From the NCBI GenBank assembly GCA_007050895.1, contig SMYP01000064.1, positions 1 to 41,134 on the forward strand: 41,134 nt of DNA, written 5' to 3'. The notes under the pieces were generated by a model. It worked only from the letters and a program-made list of their open reading frames with translations, made no database searches and was not told the DNA's origin. Of the stretch, positions 17,204 through 25,264 are shown in pieces. The stretch is from Candidatus Bathyarchaeota archaeon (GTDB lineage Archaea; Thermoproteota; Bathyarchaeia; Bathyarchaeales; UBA233). How positions within the stretch are numbered: the first letter of the stretch is position 1; every line of letters starts with the position of its first letter. A program made the position numbers and the translations under genes.

Positions 17204-17994
17204 TGTCTTCATTAGTTACGCGCGTGAGACTAAAGCAGATAGAGCAATTAATAGAGAAAGCGAAACGTCTCGATGGAAGAGGTTTAGCTGACTACAGAGA
17301 AATCAAGATTGAACAAGGCATTATTGAAAAAGCGGAAGGCTCAGCTAGAGTTCGGTTGGGAAAAACTGAGGTTCTAGTCGGAATAAAAGTTGAGACTGGT
17401 ACGCCATTTCCAGATACACCTAACGATGGAGTCATGACGGTAAACGCGGAACTTGTGCCACTGGCTTCGCCTGATTTCGAGCCTGGTCCTCCAGATGAGA
17501 ATTCCATAGAGTTAGCTAGAATAGTCGACAGAGGTATACGCGAGTCTAAAGCAATAGACACTGAAAAATTGTGCATTGAGCCTGGAAAGAAAGTGTTCGT
17601 TGTTTTTATTGATGTTTACGTGCTTAACCACGATGGCAACTTGATAGATGCTTCAGCGTTAGCTGCTGTTGCTGCTTTGATGAACACGAAGATGCCTAAT
17701 TACGATGTCAAAGAAGGCGAGATAGTAATCAAGCAGGGCTACTCTCAGCTTCCGATGAAAGCCCACCCGATAACAGTGACGCTTGGAAAGATAAACGACA
17801 AATTGATAGTTGACCCGTGGCTGGAAGAAGAGCAAGTCATTGATGCCAGGCTAACGATGGCTTTCAACGACGAAGGCAACATTTGCGCAATACAGAAGGG
17901 ATGTGCAGGTTATTTCACGCAGAAACAGATTTTAGAGGGAATGAAACTAGCACAGGAAAAAGCAACAGAACTGCGTAAGAAACTGAAGTGGTGA
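17203..17994 (+). CDS. rrp42: Exosome structural subunit Rrp42
   Basis: Rrp42 is the non-catalytic RNase PH-fold partner of Rrp41 in the hexameric exosome ring. Signs are KRLDGRGLADYREIKIEQG (about 25), VLVGIKVETGTPFPDTP, PDENSIELARIVDRGIRES and DASALAAVAALMNT. The Arg-Arg phosphate-binding set of Rrp41 is not conserved, as expected. Length 263 is standard. Its ATG shares a base with the rrp41 stop; L37Ae starts 4 nt after its stop. Confidence 0.95.
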   Translation: MSSLVTRVRLKQIEQLIEKAKRLDGRGLADYREIKIEQGIIEKAEGSARVRLGKTEVLVGIKVETGTPFPDTPNDGVMTVNAELVPLASPDFEPGPPDENSIELARIVDRGIRESKAIDTEKLCIEPGKKVFVVFIDVYVLNHDGNLIDASALAAVAALMNTKMPNYDVKEGEIVIKQGYSQLPMKAHPITVTLGKINDKLIVDPWLEEEQVIDARLTMAFNDEGNICAIQKGCAGYFTQKQILEGMKLAQEKATELRKKLKW

Positions 17995-17998
17995 AAAG

Positions 17999-18307
17999 TT
18001 GGGAAAAACAAAAAAGGTAGGTCCAACACGAGGATTAGGTGCCCGATATGGATCAACTGTCAGAAAACGATACATAAGAGCCACAGCGGGGCTCAAGAAA
18101 GCACACCGATGCCCACAATGCGGCTTCGTAAGAGTTAAACGCGAAAGCGTCGGCATCTGGAAATGCAGAAAATGCGATTACACGTTTGCCGGAGGAGCCT
18201 ACAGGCCTTCCACAAAACTCGGAGTCGTAGCCAAACGCGCAGCCAAAGGAACAGTCGCAGGGGAAATAGCGGCATCCGTTCCAGCAACCGAAGAAGAAAC
18301 AGACTAA
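17999..18307 (+). CDS. rpl37ae: Ribosomal protein eL43 (L37Ae)
   Basis: Large-subunit zinc-ribbon protein. RGLGARYGSTVRKRY and the four-Cys ribbon CPQCGFVRVKRESVGIWKCRKC (about 38-59) are diagnostic. It starts at TTG 17999, with GGTGA a few nt upstream inside the end of rrp42. It carries an unusual C-terminal extension ending in an acidic tail (PATEEETD), about 15-20 residues beyond the common archaeal length. In many archaea the RNA polymerase subunit P gene follows; here no such frame is present in the 95 nt before pcc1. Confidence 0.96.
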   Translation: MGKTKKVGPTRGLGARYGSTVRKRYIRATAGLKKAHRCPQCGFVRVKRESVGIWKCRKCDYTFAGGAYRPSTKLGVVAKRAAKGTVAGEIAASVPATEEETD

Positions 18308-18321
18308 GCCGCAACCAATTC

Positions 18322-18329
18322 TTTTTTTT
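18322..18329 (+). terminator. T8 run after L37Ae
   Basis: Eight consecutive T lie 15 nt after the L37Ae stop. Archaeal RNA polymerase terminates at such T-runs, so the psmA-L37Ae transcript probably ends or attenuates here before the separate pcc1 promoter. Confidence 0.6.
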
Positions 18330-18352
18330 CTCCATTTGCCGTCTACACCTAG

Positions 18353-18368
18353 CATATTTTAAAATGCA
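18353..18368 (+). promoter_or_regulatory. Palindromic TATA element of pcc1
   Basis: The stretch GCATATTTTAAAATGC is a near-perfect palindrome holding the TATA-like core TTTTAAAA, about 40 nt before ATG 18402. It is most simply a promoter; a repressor site embedded in it is possible. Confidence 0.45.
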
Positions 18369-18401
18369 AAACACCCAATTCAATAATTGGAAGGCTTGAA
18401 A

Positions 18402-18656
18402 ATGAAGGCCAAAGCAACAGTTCGTCTACGCTTATCTTCACAAAAACACTTGACAACGCTTCTTGAAGCTTTGGCACCTGAAGCAAAAAGTCCTGTTAGC
18501 CTAAGGACAAAAGCAGTTTTGGAGAGAGAAGGAGACTTTGCGGTTCTGAAGGTTGAAGCTAACGACACAACTGCACTGCGGGCCGCGTTGAATGCTTACC
18601 TAAGATGGATTGGCTCAACGATGAACGTTCTGGAAGTTGTTGAACGAGTTTCGTAG
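18402..18656 (+). CDS. pcc1: KEOPS subunit Pcc1
   Basis: Pcc1 is the dimerising KEOPS subunit that binds Kae1 and tRNA. The short fold is visible: KAKATVRLRLSSQKHLTTLLEALAPEA, a strand VLEREGDFAVLKVEANDTTALRAALNAYLRWI and a C-terminal helix. The 84-residue length is normal. ATG 18402 is used; the frame opens at an upstream TTG without support. It is convergent with a second Pcc1-like gene with a 1-nt gap. Confidence 0.88.
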   Translation: MKAKATVRLRLSSQKHLTTLLEALAPEAKSPVSLRTKAVLEREGDFAVLKVEANDTTALRAALNAYLRWIGSTMNVLEVVERVS

Positions 18657-18657
18657 A

Positions 18658-18927
18658 TCAATGCTGTTCAAGGCGATTTCTGTTTACTGTGCGAAGCACT
18701 TGTTCCGCGGTAGAGATGCAGAAGAGTAAATCATCAATTGTGGCGATAAGAGTGGAGAGTTTTCCCTCAGTCTTTATCTCTGTAAGTACTGAATGATTTT
18801 TTCTTGTAGTTTTTATAAATAATTCTGCTGGTGTTTTGAAGTTATCTGGTGATACCGCGTTGACTACAGCGTCGGCAGTTTTCGAGTCTCGATACTCAAG
18901 GGTTATCTTTGCTTCCAACGTCGACAC
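18658..18927 (-). CDS. pcc2: Second Pcc1-like protein, probable KEOPS subunit Pcc2
   Basis: This 89-residue protein shows the Pcc1 pattern: an N-terminal strand (EAKITLEYRDSKTADAVVNAVSPDN), two strands (AELFIKTTRKNHSVLTEIKTEG) and a helix (LSTLIATIDDLLFCISTAEQVLRTV). It is distinct from the Pcc1 directly facing it. Archaeal KEOPS has a known Pcc1 paralogue, Pcc2, that pairs with Pcc1 in place of eukaryotic Gon7; this is the best match. Start is GTG 18927 or TTG 18918 (GGTG 6 nt upstream of the latter). It overlaps the DHH gene by 32 nt, implying translational coupling. Confidence 0.7.
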   Translation of the reverse strand: MSTLEAKITLEYRDSKTADAVVNAVSPDNFKTPAELFIKTTRKNHSVLTEIKTEGKLSTLIATIDDLLFCISTAEQVLRTVNRNRLEQH

Positions 18928-20362
18928 CTTTCAGCTGTTTTTCAACCAATTCGTTGACCGAGATTAAAAAGTCTTCAATTTGGTCTATGGGAACTTGAGC
19001 GCCTGCGGCTACATTGTGTCCACCGCCTTTTCCACCATACTTCTCGGAAGCGATGCGCATTACGTCGCCGAGGTTTATACCCTTGCTGAGTGCCATTTCT
19101 GTGGTTCTAGCTGAAAACTTCGCTGCATTTTCTTCTTCGATGTTGGCGAAGGCTAAGAGCGGTTTTTCAGGGTTTGCGAGTCCAGAAACCAGTATGGATG
19201 AGATGGTACCGATAATCTTTTCGTTTATGAACGTTTCTCCGTAGACAACGTAAATATGCTCAAGTTCCTTCATACGTTCAGGTTTTTCATCAATCCAGTT
19301 GAGGTAAGTGCTTATGTTTTTCCTGTAGACATCCAAGACTTTGTTTGCTTCTTCAAGCGCTGCGCCTCTTTCACCCATGCAGATGGCTATGCCGAGGCTA
19401 GGTCTGTCCAAGCGACCTGTCGAGTTCAGTACTACTGCAAATTCTCGAGCATCACGGAGCGGCGTCCAAGGCTCCTCGTGGTTTAAAATGTAAACGTTGC
19501 CTATGAGCCTCTCCACATCAGTGTGGAGTCCCCTTGCAATCAAGTGGTCTGCCAGTGCGCTGGCAAGCTTCTTCTTTTCGTCTTCTGTAAGATCCCTAAG
19601 CGCACGCCACTTCTCGCCATCCTTAAGTTTAATATCCAAGCTCGCTAGAAAAGCCAAACACTTGTCTTCTTCTCCGCTTAAACCTGGAATGAACGGAGTT
19701 GTCGCGGATGCAAGAGCTCTATGTATTGCACGAGTTTCTCTGCCGAAAAAGGTCAAGTCCTTCTCCACTTCAACCAGTTTTGCGGCTACGGCATCTTCAA
19801 CTATCAACTTGTTTAATCCGTGTAGTCTTCTCTGCTCGTTCTTGTCTTGCATGTCTCCGAGAGCGCCAACAAGCGCTATAGTCGACAAATCTACGTTCTC
19901 TATGTTGACTGCTTTGGCTACAAAATATGTTACTCCGGAACCGCTGATTTCGGTAGCGCCATCTATGCCGCACAAATGCGGATTAACTTGCAGAAAATTC
20001 ATGTTATTTACGTCTTCGCTTATTTGATGATGGTCCAGAATAAGCACTTTGAATTTCGGAATTTTCTCGTTTAGAAGATCGAGGTAACCGCTCCCAAAAT
20101 CTGTAAAAATAACTAGTTTTGGTTTATCTGTAGTGATTTCGCTTATGATTTTTTCGTCCACCCATTGGGTTACCCTTAATCTAAACTTAGCGTCAAGTTT
20201 GAACAAGGCTTTTCCTATTATTCCCGCTGCAGCAATGCCGTCAGCATCTAAGTGTGAAAAAATATGGATGAAACCATCGTTCTCCACGGTTTCCACGATA
20301 ACTTTAGCTGCCTTGTCGGCTGAGGCCAAAAAGCGTTCAATTGGTGCTTGATCTTCACGCAT
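18896..20362 (-). CDS. DHH-family phosphoesterase (archaeal RecJ-like)
   Basis: A 488-residue DHH/DHHA1 protein of the archaeal RecJ-like nuclease family, which acts on single-stranded DNA or RNA ends and in some archaea binds GINS (GAN). Metal-binding motifs are HLDADG (about 36), FTDFGSG (about 86) and LDHHQ (about 109). The C-terminal DHHA1 signature is GGKGGGHNVAAGA (about 440). A GAN role cannot be separated from other RecJ-like roles by eye. A TATA-like CTTTAAATC lies about 37 nt before ATG 20362. Its 3' end overlaps pcc2. Confidence 0.9.
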   Translation of the reverse strand: MREDQAPIERFLASADKAAKVIVETVENDGFIHIFSHLDADGIAAAGIIGKALFKLDAKFRLRVTQWVDEKIISEITTDKPKLVIFTDFGSGYLDLLNEKIPKFKVLILDHHQISEDVNNMNFLQVNPHLCGIDGATEISGSGVTYFVAKAVNIENVDLSTIALVGALGDMQDKNEQRRLHGLNKLIVEDAVAAKLVEVEKDLTFFGRETRAIHRALASATTPFIPGLSGEEDKCLAFLASLDIKLKDGEKWRALRDLTEDEKKKLASALADHLIARGLHTDVERLIGNVYILNHEEPWTPLRDAREFAVVLNSTGRLDRPSLGIAICMGERGAALEEANKVLDVYRKNISTYLNWIDEKPERMKELEHIYVVYGETFINEKIIGTISSILVSGLANPEKPLLAFANIEEENAAKFSARTTEMALSKGINLGDVMRIASEKYGGKGGGHNVAAGAQVPIDQIEDFLISVNELVEKQLKGVDVGSKDNP

Positions 20363-20466
20363 ACTATTTCACTCTTTCCGTAAAGGGAAATTAAGATTTA
20401 AAGCTGGTGCCGACCTAAATTCTTGTGTGTAAGAATGAGCATAATAATTCTATTCTTGAGATCGCA

Positions 20467-20907
20467 CTAAGTTATGGATGCTACTTTAGCCTTATATTTC
20501 CATTTTTTCGGCAGAACGCCTGTTCGCTTGTAATATCTTGAAAGCTTGTGGATTCTCGCTTCGATAACTTGCATTGATCGCTTGTTGTGCAGGTCTTTAT
20601 TGTTTTTGTCCATGTGAGCTGCAAGACCCTGCGCTTTCTTAACTAAATTAGCCAAATCTTCGGGCATCGTTGGCGCTAATCCTGCCGTATCAAGTATGCC
20701 GGTTATGCTCTTCCCCGTTAAGGGTTTTACTAAAGGAATTGCGTATTGATCTCTGAGAATCGTGCCTATCTTGCTGACCGAGTTTCCTTCCTTCGCTAGT
20801 TTAATTATGAAGGCTTCCACCTCTTCAGGCTGGTACTTGCACCAGCTTGGTGGGCGCCTGCTGACAGGTCTAGTTGAATGGGCTCTCCCTTTTTCCTTTT
20901 TCGGCAT
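20467..20907 (-). CDS. rps15: Ribosomal protein uS15
   Basis: Small-subunit protein that binds 16S rRNA near the central junction. The archaeal/eukaryotic N-terminal extension (KGRAHSTRPVSRRPPSW) precedes the four-helix S15 core, with HKLSRYYKRTGVLPKKWKYK at the C-terminus. The length of 146 residues is typical of archaea. GGTGT lies just upstream of ATG 20907. S15 followed by a RecJ-like gene is a known archaeal arrangement. Confidence 0.97.
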   Translation of the reverse strand: MPKKEKGRAHSTRPVSRRPPSWCKYQPEEVEAFIIKLAKEGNSVSKIGTILRDQYAIPLVKPLTGKSITGILDTAGLAPTMPEDLANLVKKAQGLAAHMDKNNKDLHNKRSMQVIEARIHKLSRYYKRTGVLPKKWKYKAKVASIT

Positions 20908-21121
20908 CTACACACCTTAAGCACTATGACCCACGGAACACGAATATTTAAAACTAGTGGCAAGATTTCCCAATGCAAACCTTCTGAAAGTTCGAGATTT
21001 ACCTAATGTCTTTGAAAAAAATTACCTATTCCTAATCCAGTTCTTTGATATTTGGTATTTTTCTTCTTCGCTATAAATTTAGAAAAACCTTTGTTACACA
21101 GCAGATTTCAGTTCCGCAGAA

Positions 21122-21739
21122 TCATTGAAGCTTTTTGTACCATTCAGAAAACTTGGAGATAGCCTTTGCTCGGTGCGAAAAACTGTTTTTCTCTTCAAGA
21201 GTCATTTCCGCAAAAGTTTTGGCACTTCCTTTAGGCTGGAAGATGGGATCAAACCCGAAACCTGATTTGCGTTTTCCAACACGTTCTTTGTTAGTTATTT
21301 TTCCATTGGTTTCGCCATTGAAAACCATAGGGTTACTTGTTTCGCTGTCACAGTAAGCTATGGCTGAACGGAACACTGCTTTTCTGTTTTTCTGACCTTT
21401 CAGGAGTCTCAGTATGCCCTTGTTTCCTATCGTTTTGTATGCATAAGCAGCGTAGGGACCTGGAAAACCTTTAAGTCCGGATATGAAGAGCCCAGCGTCC
21501 TCCACTATAACAGGTAAGTTGCATTGTTTAAACACGTCTGTAGCGCTTGTCTGAGCGATTTTAATGAGGCTATCGCTTTGTATCTCAGTGTTTTTTAACC
21601 TGAGCATGCCCACCGCTATGTCAAAGTTTATTAGTATGCTGCGGACTTCGTTGAACTTGTGAATATTTCCCGTTGCGAAAAACACCGCTCTGCCTTTTAA
21701 AGAATATTCCTTTTCAAGCTTTTTTCCTTTCGTCAACAT
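21122..21739 (-). CDS. XTP/dITP (HAM1/RdgB-type) diphosphatase
   Basis: This enzyme hydrolyses non-canonical purine triphosphates such as XTP and ITP to keep them out of RNA and DNA. Family motifs are FFATGNIHKFNEVRSIL (about 19-36), VEDAGLFISGLKGFPGPYAAY (about 81-101) and GFGFDPIFQPKG with the following SHRAKA (C-terminal). Length 205 is slightly long from an N-terminal extension; a later start is possible. Its start overlaps the end of bud32 by 26 nt, so the gene is in the kae1-bud32 operon. Confidence 0.94.
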   Translation of the reverse strand: MLTKGKKLEKEYSLKGRAVFFATGNIHKFNEVRSILINFDIAVGMLRLKNTEIQSDSLIKIAQTSATDVFKQCNLPVIVEDAGLFISGLKGFPGPYAAYAYKTIGNKGILRLLKGQKNRKAVFRSAIAYCDSETSNPMVFNGETNGKITNKERVGKRKSGFGFDPIFQPKGSAKTFAEMTLEEKNSFSHRAKAISKFSEWYKKLQ

Positions 21740-22376
21740 AGCGCCCCCTCCGTTCTATTTCACTAATTTTCTCAAAGACTTCTTTTACGTTTTCCCTGCC
21801 CAAAACTGACGAATAGCCCTTAAGCACGTTACTGAAACAGTCTTCCGCAAATTGGGAATGAGTACTCTGTAATGCTTGTTTCATTAAATGCAAATCCACT
21901 CCTCTGGCTTCAAGTTCACTGGTTTTTTCACCTAAACCAAAATCAACAAGAAAGATCTTGCCCTCACAGTTCAGAATCATGTTCGAAGTGGTCAAGTCAC
22001 CGTGAACCAAACCGTGCTTGTGCATTTTTCCAATCATAACGCCAATTCTGAAGCATATTTCCTCCTGTTTCTTCGGAGAAATTTGAGGCAAAATCATCTT
22101 AATCTGTTTTCCCTCTACAAACTCCATAGTTATTGCAGAGTTGTTCATATCCACAAGAAAAATCGCAGGTGTTGGTACTCCAGCTTTTTTAGCTTCATGC
22201 ATAAGTTGCGGTTCATGTGCGGTTCTATATCTGCGAATTTTCGTGTCCAACTCGGCTGGGCGATACCTTTTTGGCAACCGCACTTTTACGATAACTTTTT
22301 GTCCATGCCAGCTTACTAGAAATAGATTTGCCTCAGCGCCTTTCTTGAGAAGTGAATCTGATTTTACTTTATCCAT
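21714..22376 (-). CDS. bud32: KEOPS subunit Bud32 (atypical small kinase/ATPase)
   Basis: Bud32 is the P-loop-less, RIO-like kinase that energises KEOPS. The compact 220-residue fold shows VIVKVRLPKRYRPAELDTKI (catalytic Lys and the Bud32 signature), the catalytic loop HGDLTTSNMIL (about 119) and the metal-binding DFGLGEKTSELEARGVDLHL. The final basic tail (RRGRYVDERKK) is typical of the family. It overlaps kae1 at its 5' end and the XTP pyrophosphatase at its 3' end, so three genes read as one unit. Confidence 0.96.
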   Translation of the reverse strand: MDKVKSDSLLKKGAEANLFLVSWHGQKVIVKVRLPKRYRPAELDTKIRRYRTAHEPQLMHEAKKAGVPTPAIFLVDMNNSAITMEFVEGKQIKMILPQISPKKQEEICFRIGVMIGKMHKHGLVHGDLTTSNMILNCEGKIFLVDFGLGEKTSELEARGVDLHLMKQALQSTHSQFAEDCFSNVLKGYSSVLGRENVKEVFEKISEIERRGRYVDERKKA

Positions 22377-23377
22377 GGAACATCAACCTTTTCTAATCGC
22401 CAACGTAGCTTGACAAAACTCTTTTCGATAGGTGTGATTAACCCGTGCGAGTAAGCTAGAACTCCAGTCCAAGCTATCATAGCGCCGTTATCCGTTGCAA
22501 ACTGGTGCGGTACCACATTAAACTCTGCTTCATGCTCATCCGCTATTGAGGAAAGCATGACCTGCAAACGCTTGTTGGCTGCGACGCCTCCTGTCAATAG
22601 AACCTCTTGTTTCTCAGTATGCGATAATGCTCGTTCAGTGACCTCTGTAACCATAGAAAAAGCATGCTCCTGAAGACTATAGCAGATATCCTCTAGCCTG
22701 TACTCTGCTTTGTTGAGCAAAGTTGTTGCGGCAGTTAGTAATCCGCTGAGAGAGATGTCCATGCCTTTCACAACATACGGTAGCGAAATCAGTTTCTCAC
22801 CTTTAGCGGCTAGCCTTTCCAGTGCAGCGCCTAGAGGAACACCTTGCTCATGTTTGAAACCTGCGGCTCTTGCGAAAACATCCAAGCAGTTACCAAGAGC
22901 GATATCCAAGGTTTCGCCGAAAACCCTATAGCGCGCCGCATCAAAAGCTGAAACGAGGGTGTTGCCGCCGGAAACGTAAAGTGTCACCGGGTCCACCGAC
23001 CGCGTCTGGAGTTTTCCAATTTCGATGTGGGCTACGGAGTGATTCACACCTATAAGCGGGATATCAAGGTACGAGGCTAAGGCTCGGGCTATGGTTGCTC
23101 CGGTGCGGAGGCATGGTCCAAGACCTGGGCCTTGAGCGAAAGCGATCAGCTCCAGCTCCTTTGGTTTGACTCCTGCTTTGGATAGGGCGTTTTTTATGAC
23201 TTTATCTGCTGCTTCCGCATGGTGTCTCGCAGCTTCTCTAGGATGGATTCCACCAACTTCCGGTATGTACCCGTTTGAGACGTTGGCTAATATTTCGCCT
23301 CTGAATGTAGCTATTCCAACGCCGAAGTCATCTGCTGTTGATTCTATACCCAAGCAGTACTGTTCATCTGTTTTCAT
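22364..23377 (-). CDS. kae1: KEOPS catalytic subunit Kae1 (TsaD family)
   Basis: Kae1 transfers threonylcarbamoyl to A37 of tRNA. Visible are GIESTADDFGVGI at the start, AFAQGPGLGPCLRTGA (about 79), the metal ligand motif NHSVAHIEIG (about 112), LLTGGVAANK and FATDNGAMIAWTG. At 337 residues it is the standard unfused archaeal form; in some archaea Kae1 and Bud32 are one polypeptide, here they overlap by 13 nt. GAAGGA precedes ATG 23377. It diverges from the TFE-beta-like gene across a shared promoter region. Confidence 0.97.
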   Translation of the reverse strand: MKTDEQYCLGIESTADDFGVGIATFRGEILANVSNGYIPEVGGIHPREAARHHAEAADKVIKNALSKAGVKPKELELIAFAQGPGLGPCLRTGATIARALASYLDIPLIGVNHSVAHIEIGKLQTRSVDPVTLYVSGGNTLVSAFDAARYRVFGETLDIALGNCLDVFARAAGFKHEQGVPLGAALERLAAKGEKLISLPYVVKGMDISLSGLLTAATTLLNKAEYRLEDICYSLQEHAFSMVTEVTERALSHTEKQEVLLTGGVAANKRLQVMLSSIADEHEAEFNVVPHQFATDNGAMIAWTGVLAYSHGLITPIEKSFVKLRWRLEKVDVPWIK

Positions 23378-23441
23378 CTTTTGCAGTCCTTCAAGGATTT
23401 TTGAGTTTGTAGGGGTACATATTTTTATCTTGGAACCACCG

Positions 23442-23453
23442 CTTATATTTAAT
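23442..23453 (+). promoter_or_regulatory. TATA element of the TFE-beta-like gene
   Basis: CTTATATTTAAT is centred about 29 nt before ATG 23476, implying a leaderless or nearly leaderless transcript. The divergent kae1 has its own AT-rich element at about 23420-23432 on the other strand. Confidence 0.55.
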
Positions 23454-23475
23454 GTAATACGCGGAACTGAGATTT

Positions 23476-23895
23476 ATGCCGAAACGTAACGATCTGGAAC
23501 AGAAAGCCCTTCACTTCGTAATAGGCATGGGTTTTAAAGGCGTGCTTCAATCTGATCTGTGGCGGGAATTGGAAGCAAGTAGCCGAGAAGGCTCTAGAGT
23601 GGCAATCAAGCTTGAGGAGAAAGGGCTGATTCGCAGAGAAAAAGAATTGCAGGGTGGAAGGTGGACGTACAGGCTTTTCCCTAAAAGGATGCCTGCTTCT
23701 ATAGAATCAATTGCAAACTGTCCCTGTTTGCTTTGTAAAGACAACGCTAGATGTGATCCGACGACCACGATTTCGCCTAAAGACTGCTTAAAACTTACTG
23801 AGTGGATCGTTACTTTGGATGAAAGTGCTCCAGACGCGTTAGAGGAAGACGCGTTAGGTGAAGATTCTTTTGCCGAAAGCATGGATCCAAGATAG
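23476..23895 (+). CDS. TFE-beta / hRPC39-like wHTH-FeS transcription factor
   Basis: A 139-residue protein with an N-terminal winged helix (ALHFVIGMGFKGVLQSDLWRELEASSREGSRVAIKLEEKGLI...WTYRL, residues 10-75) followed by a Cys cluster (CPCLLCKDNARCDPTTTISP.DCLKLTEWI, about 86-118). The closing C-L-x-L-T-E-W resembles the iron-sulfur domain of hRPC39 and of archaeal TFE-beta, which pairs with TFE-alpha to open promoters for RNA polymerase. An acidic tail follows. Alternative reading: a MarR-like regulator with an FeS site. Its 3' end overlaps the ftsJ start by 26 nt. Confidence 0.7.
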   Translation: MPKRNDLEQKALHFVIGMGFKGVLQSDLWRELEASSREGSRVAIKLEEKGLIRREKELQGGRWTYRLFPKRMPASIESIANCPCLLCKDNARCDPTTTISPKDCLKLTEWIVTLDESAPDALEEDALGEDSFAESMDPR

Positions 23896-24502
23896 AAAGC
23901 GCGATTATTATTATCAGAAAGCAAAAGCTGAAAATTATCGCTCCAGAGCAACTTACAAGCTTTCTTTAACCGCAAGAAAATATCATTTTATCCGTAGAGG
24001 CGATGTAGTTGTTGACTTGGGTGCAGCTCCAGGAGGTTGGATTCAAGCTGCCAGAAAGATTGCTGGAAAGACCGGTTTTGTTTTGGGCGTGGATTTGAAG
24101 CCTATTGATCCCTTCCCTCAGGAATACGTTAGAACGATTGTTGCAGACTTTACGGAGCCTGGAACGGCGAAGCAGATCATGGATTTTCTGCCTCGTAAAG
24201 CTGATGTTGTTCTTTCGGACGCGTCGCCAAACATTTCAGGAATATGGGAAGTCGATAATGCGCGGCAGATAGACTTGGCAAGTGATGCGTTAAGAGTCGC
24301 GTTGGATGTGCTATGCCCTTCAGGCAACTTTTTTGTCAAGGTGTTTGAAGGCAATATGTTGCCGGGTTTTGTTAAAAGCGTTAAGAAGCATTTTGAAATT
24401 GTCAAGGTTATTAAGCCGAAGGCAAGCCGTGCTAGAAGCTCTGAAATGTTTCTTTTGGCAATGAAGTTAAAGCAGGCTAGCCTCGTTGGAGAGCAAAGCT
24501 AA
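23870..24502 (+). CDS. rlmE: FtsJ/RlmE-type 2'-O-methyltransferase
   Basis: SAM-dependent methyltransferase for 2'-O-methylation of rRNA (possibly tRNA) near the FtsJ/RlmE family. The N-terminus AWIQDRKRDYYYQKAKAE leads into SRATYKL (catalytic Lys), the SAM motif VVDLGAAPGGW (about 47-57), LSDASPNISG with the catalytic Asp, and VKVFEGN with the second Lys. TTG 23870 is chosen over GTG 23858 because GGTGA (23857-23861) sits 8 nt upstream and the protein then matches the family N-terminus. Starts inside the preceding gene. Confidence 0.93.
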   Translation: MPKAWIQDRKRDYYYQKAKAENYRSRATYKLSLTARKYHFIRRGDVVVDLGAAPGGWIQAARKIAGKTGFVLGVDLKPIDPFPQEYVRTIVADFTEPGTAKQIMDFLPRKADVVLSDASPNISGIWEVDNARQIDLASDALRVALDVLCPSGNFFVKVFEGNMLPGFVKSVKKHFEIVKVIKPKASRARSSEMFLLAMKLKQASLVGEQS

Positions 24503-24542
24503 TTTTTGGTAGCGCTCTTATTAATAAAAAGGTGGAAGAGAT

Positions 24543-25241
24543 TTGAAGATTGTATCGGCGGATTCGTCGGTTGCGATATTAGACTCGGAGTTTGTACCAC
24601 AATATCTTGTTGGGTCTGCTTCGGTGCTAGTTGAAAGCCCTTATAGGGAAGCACGTTCGCGGTTGGCTAAGCCAATTTTCAAGGAAGTTAAGGATGGTTA
24701 CGAGGTAATTGTGGGTGAGGCTGAGCTTTGTAGGGACCTATTGAGCATTGTTAAAGCTGATGTTGTGCATTTAGACTTGTCTTTAGGCGCGGTTCCAGTT
24801 GAAGATTTGTCTCCAGTTCAGCTTTCAAATATGAGAGTTTCAGCTAAGGCACGACAGAGTCTTTTGCGATTGTTGCCTCGTCTTCGGAAGGTCGCTAGTG
24901 AAATTAAACGGGTATACGGATTGGATATGCTGGCTATCGGGAAAGAAAGCATTCCAGTGAGAGTCGCAGAGTTGACAGCTGCCGCTGAGGCAGTGTTGTT
25001 TGCTTGTGGAGAAGCATTGGCCGAAAATGAAGAAATGCTGTTGGGTTTGCCTTCTAAGTGTCAACCACGGGTAGCCGGGACAAGATTTTACTTGCACTCA
25101 CTTATGGCAGCGGAGCATGATGTGTGTGGGTACGTTGAAGACTTTAAGGGAATTTTAAGCAAAGTTAATATTGTGGAAACCCTGAATCCATGTGCCAGAG
25201 GTTTTCGCGCTTTACGAGTAAGACCAAAACATCAGGTTTGA
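24543..25241 (+). CDS. DUF4152-like archaeal protein, unknown function
   Basis: A protein of 232 residues resembling the archaeal DUF4152 family. The N-terminus (MKIVSADSSVAILD then VGSASVLVESPYREARSRLAKP) and the middle (HLDLSLGAVPVEDLSPVQLSNMRVSAKARQSLL) look nuclease/RNase H-like in the sense that acidic residues are regularly spaced (DS, E, D, D), but that is inference. TTG 24543 has GGTGG about 8 nt upstream. It lies 40 nt after ftsJ and likely in the same unit. Confidence 0.6.
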   Translation: MKIVSADSSVAILDSEFVPQYLVGSASVLVESPYREARSRLAKPIFKEVKDGYEVIVGEAELCRDLLSIVKADVVHLDLSLGAVPVEDLSPVQLSNMRVSAKARQSLLRLLPRLRKVASEIKRVYGLDMLAIGKESIPVRVAELTAAAEAVLFACGEALAENEEMLLGLPSKCQPRVAGTRFYLHSLMAAEHDVCGYVEDFKGILSKVNIVETLNPCARGFRALRVRPKHQV

Positions 25242-25264
25242 AAACCGCTTGATTAAGGTGTTTA

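Noticed and set aside
18053..18383. Minus-strand frames over L37Ae
   Set aside because: Cys- and Arg-rich shadows of a clear ribosomal protein gene.
23547..23975. 142-codon minus-strand frame over the TFE-beta-like gene
   Set aside because: Entirely antisense to two supported, overlapping genes; no start signal.
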